DNA from: Anaerosporobacter mobilis DSM 15930
GTDB lineage: Bacteria; Bacillota; Clostridia; Lachnospirales; Lachnospiraceae
Length of the DNA: 64,000 nt
Direction of reading: 5' to 3'
Assembly (NCBI RefSeq): GCF_900142955.1
Contig: NZ_FRCP01000006.1
Coordinates: forward strand, 186,001 to 250,000
Shown: positions 63,748 to 64,000 of the stretch, one piece after another
Numbering within the stretch: position 1 is the stretch's first letter
Layout of the letters: the number at the start of each line of letters is the position of its first letter
Translations under genes and position numbers: made by a program
Notes under the pieces: generated by a model
What the model saw: the letters and a program-made list of their open reading frames with translations, nothing else
Databases searched by the model: none
What the model was told of the DNA's origin: nothing

Positions 63748-64000
63748 TTAACTGCGATATAGTCGACTAATTATATTACTTAATTCTGCAAATTGTTCCA
63801 AATCAAGTGCTTCCCCACGAATTGTCGGCGAAACTCCAAGCTCTTCGATTGCTTGTGCAATGACTTCTTTTGGTAGATGAATCTCTGGAGAATTGTTAAG
63901 TCCATTCACTAGAGTCTTTCTTCTTTGATTAAAAGATGCACGAATTAAGCGAAACATTAACTTCTCATCTTCAACATGTACTGGTATTTCCTTATGGGTT
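63748..64000 (-). CDS. rsmA: 16S rRNA dimethyladenosine transferase, 3' part (runs off the window)
   Basis: Only the C-terminal end is in the window; the frame continues past the right edge (in-frame codons to the edge encode THKEIPVHVEDEKLM). The remaining residues, including FRLIRASFNQRRKTL and a TIRGEALDLEQFAELSN tail, match the C-terminal domain of RsmA/KsgA, which dimethylates two adenines near the 3' end of 16S rRNA. It is transcribed toward the DUF6128-type gene. Confidence 0.9.
   Translation of the reverse strand, partial: THKEIPVHVEDEKLMFRLIRASFNQRRKTLVNGLNNSPEIHLPKEVIAQAIEELGVSPTIRGEALDLEQFAELSNIISRLYRS

Overview
The window looks like chromosomal DNA from a low-GC, Gram-positive, spore-forming anaerobe of the Lachnospiraceae (Clostridium cluster XIVa), close to Lachnoclostridium (Clostridium) phytofermentans. 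This rests on AT-rich sequence with strong AGGAGG ribosome-binding sites, frequent GTG and TTG starts, sporulation genes (spoIIR, a SipL-like SPOCS/LysM protein, a CotS-like protein), a T-box on proS, a large Bacillus/Clostridium-type SRP RNA and several Lachnospiraceae-type conserved proteins. The species is inferred, not proven. Most genes lie on the minus strand.

Layout. 0-13.8 kb: housekeeping and sporulation genes (murI, ddl, spoIIR, a GntR regulator, ispE, a SipL-like coat protein, a PrcB-like lipoprotein, a phosphosugar mutase, a PEGA membrane protein, a CotS-like pseudokinase, cca). 13.8-15.0 kb: a 1.16-kb gene-free stretch with three long palindromic elements, two of them diverged direct copies. 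15-17 kb: proS, whose leader has a strong promoter, three tandem 21-bp repeats and a T-box. 17-20.2 kb: a copper module (copA, csoR, copZ) with a CsoR operator and a 193-bp palindrome between csoR and copZ. 20.6-28.2 kb: an HD-GYP phosphodiesterase, murA, a shikimate-kinase-like protein, an OLD-family nuclease, a flavin reductase and two secreted or surface-type proteins. 28.2-35.1 kb: a methyltransferase/response regulator/histidine kinase operon, an AEC transporter and a two-gene ABC exporter.

35.2-42.5 kb carries seven same-strand genes that match the flavin-based extracellular electron transfer (EET) locus described in Listeria: ndh2, dmkB, dmkA, eetA, eetB, pplA and fmnB. Together they would make a dedicated demethylmenaquinone pool, reduce it with NADH and pass electrons to a surface flavolipoprotein whose FMN is attached by FmnB. 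A terminator closes the cluster.

42.8-49 kb holds a membrane M28-type protein that appears catalytically dead, a CBS/DRTGG Mn pyrophosphatase and a TPR/AAA protein with a degenerate Walker B. 49-59.4 kb holds a GH5 glycanase without a signal peptide and a translationally coupled condensin-like operon (JetA-, JetB- and JetC-like) with no JetD nuclease beside it, preceded by a large protein with a cyclic-nucleotide-binding-like domain. 59.6-64 kb holds SRP RNA, tadA, a radical SAM activase, a GNAT acetyltransferase, a DUF6128-type protein and the 3' end of rsmA/ksgA. I saw no tRNA or rRNA genes, no CRISPR array and no intact insertion sequence.
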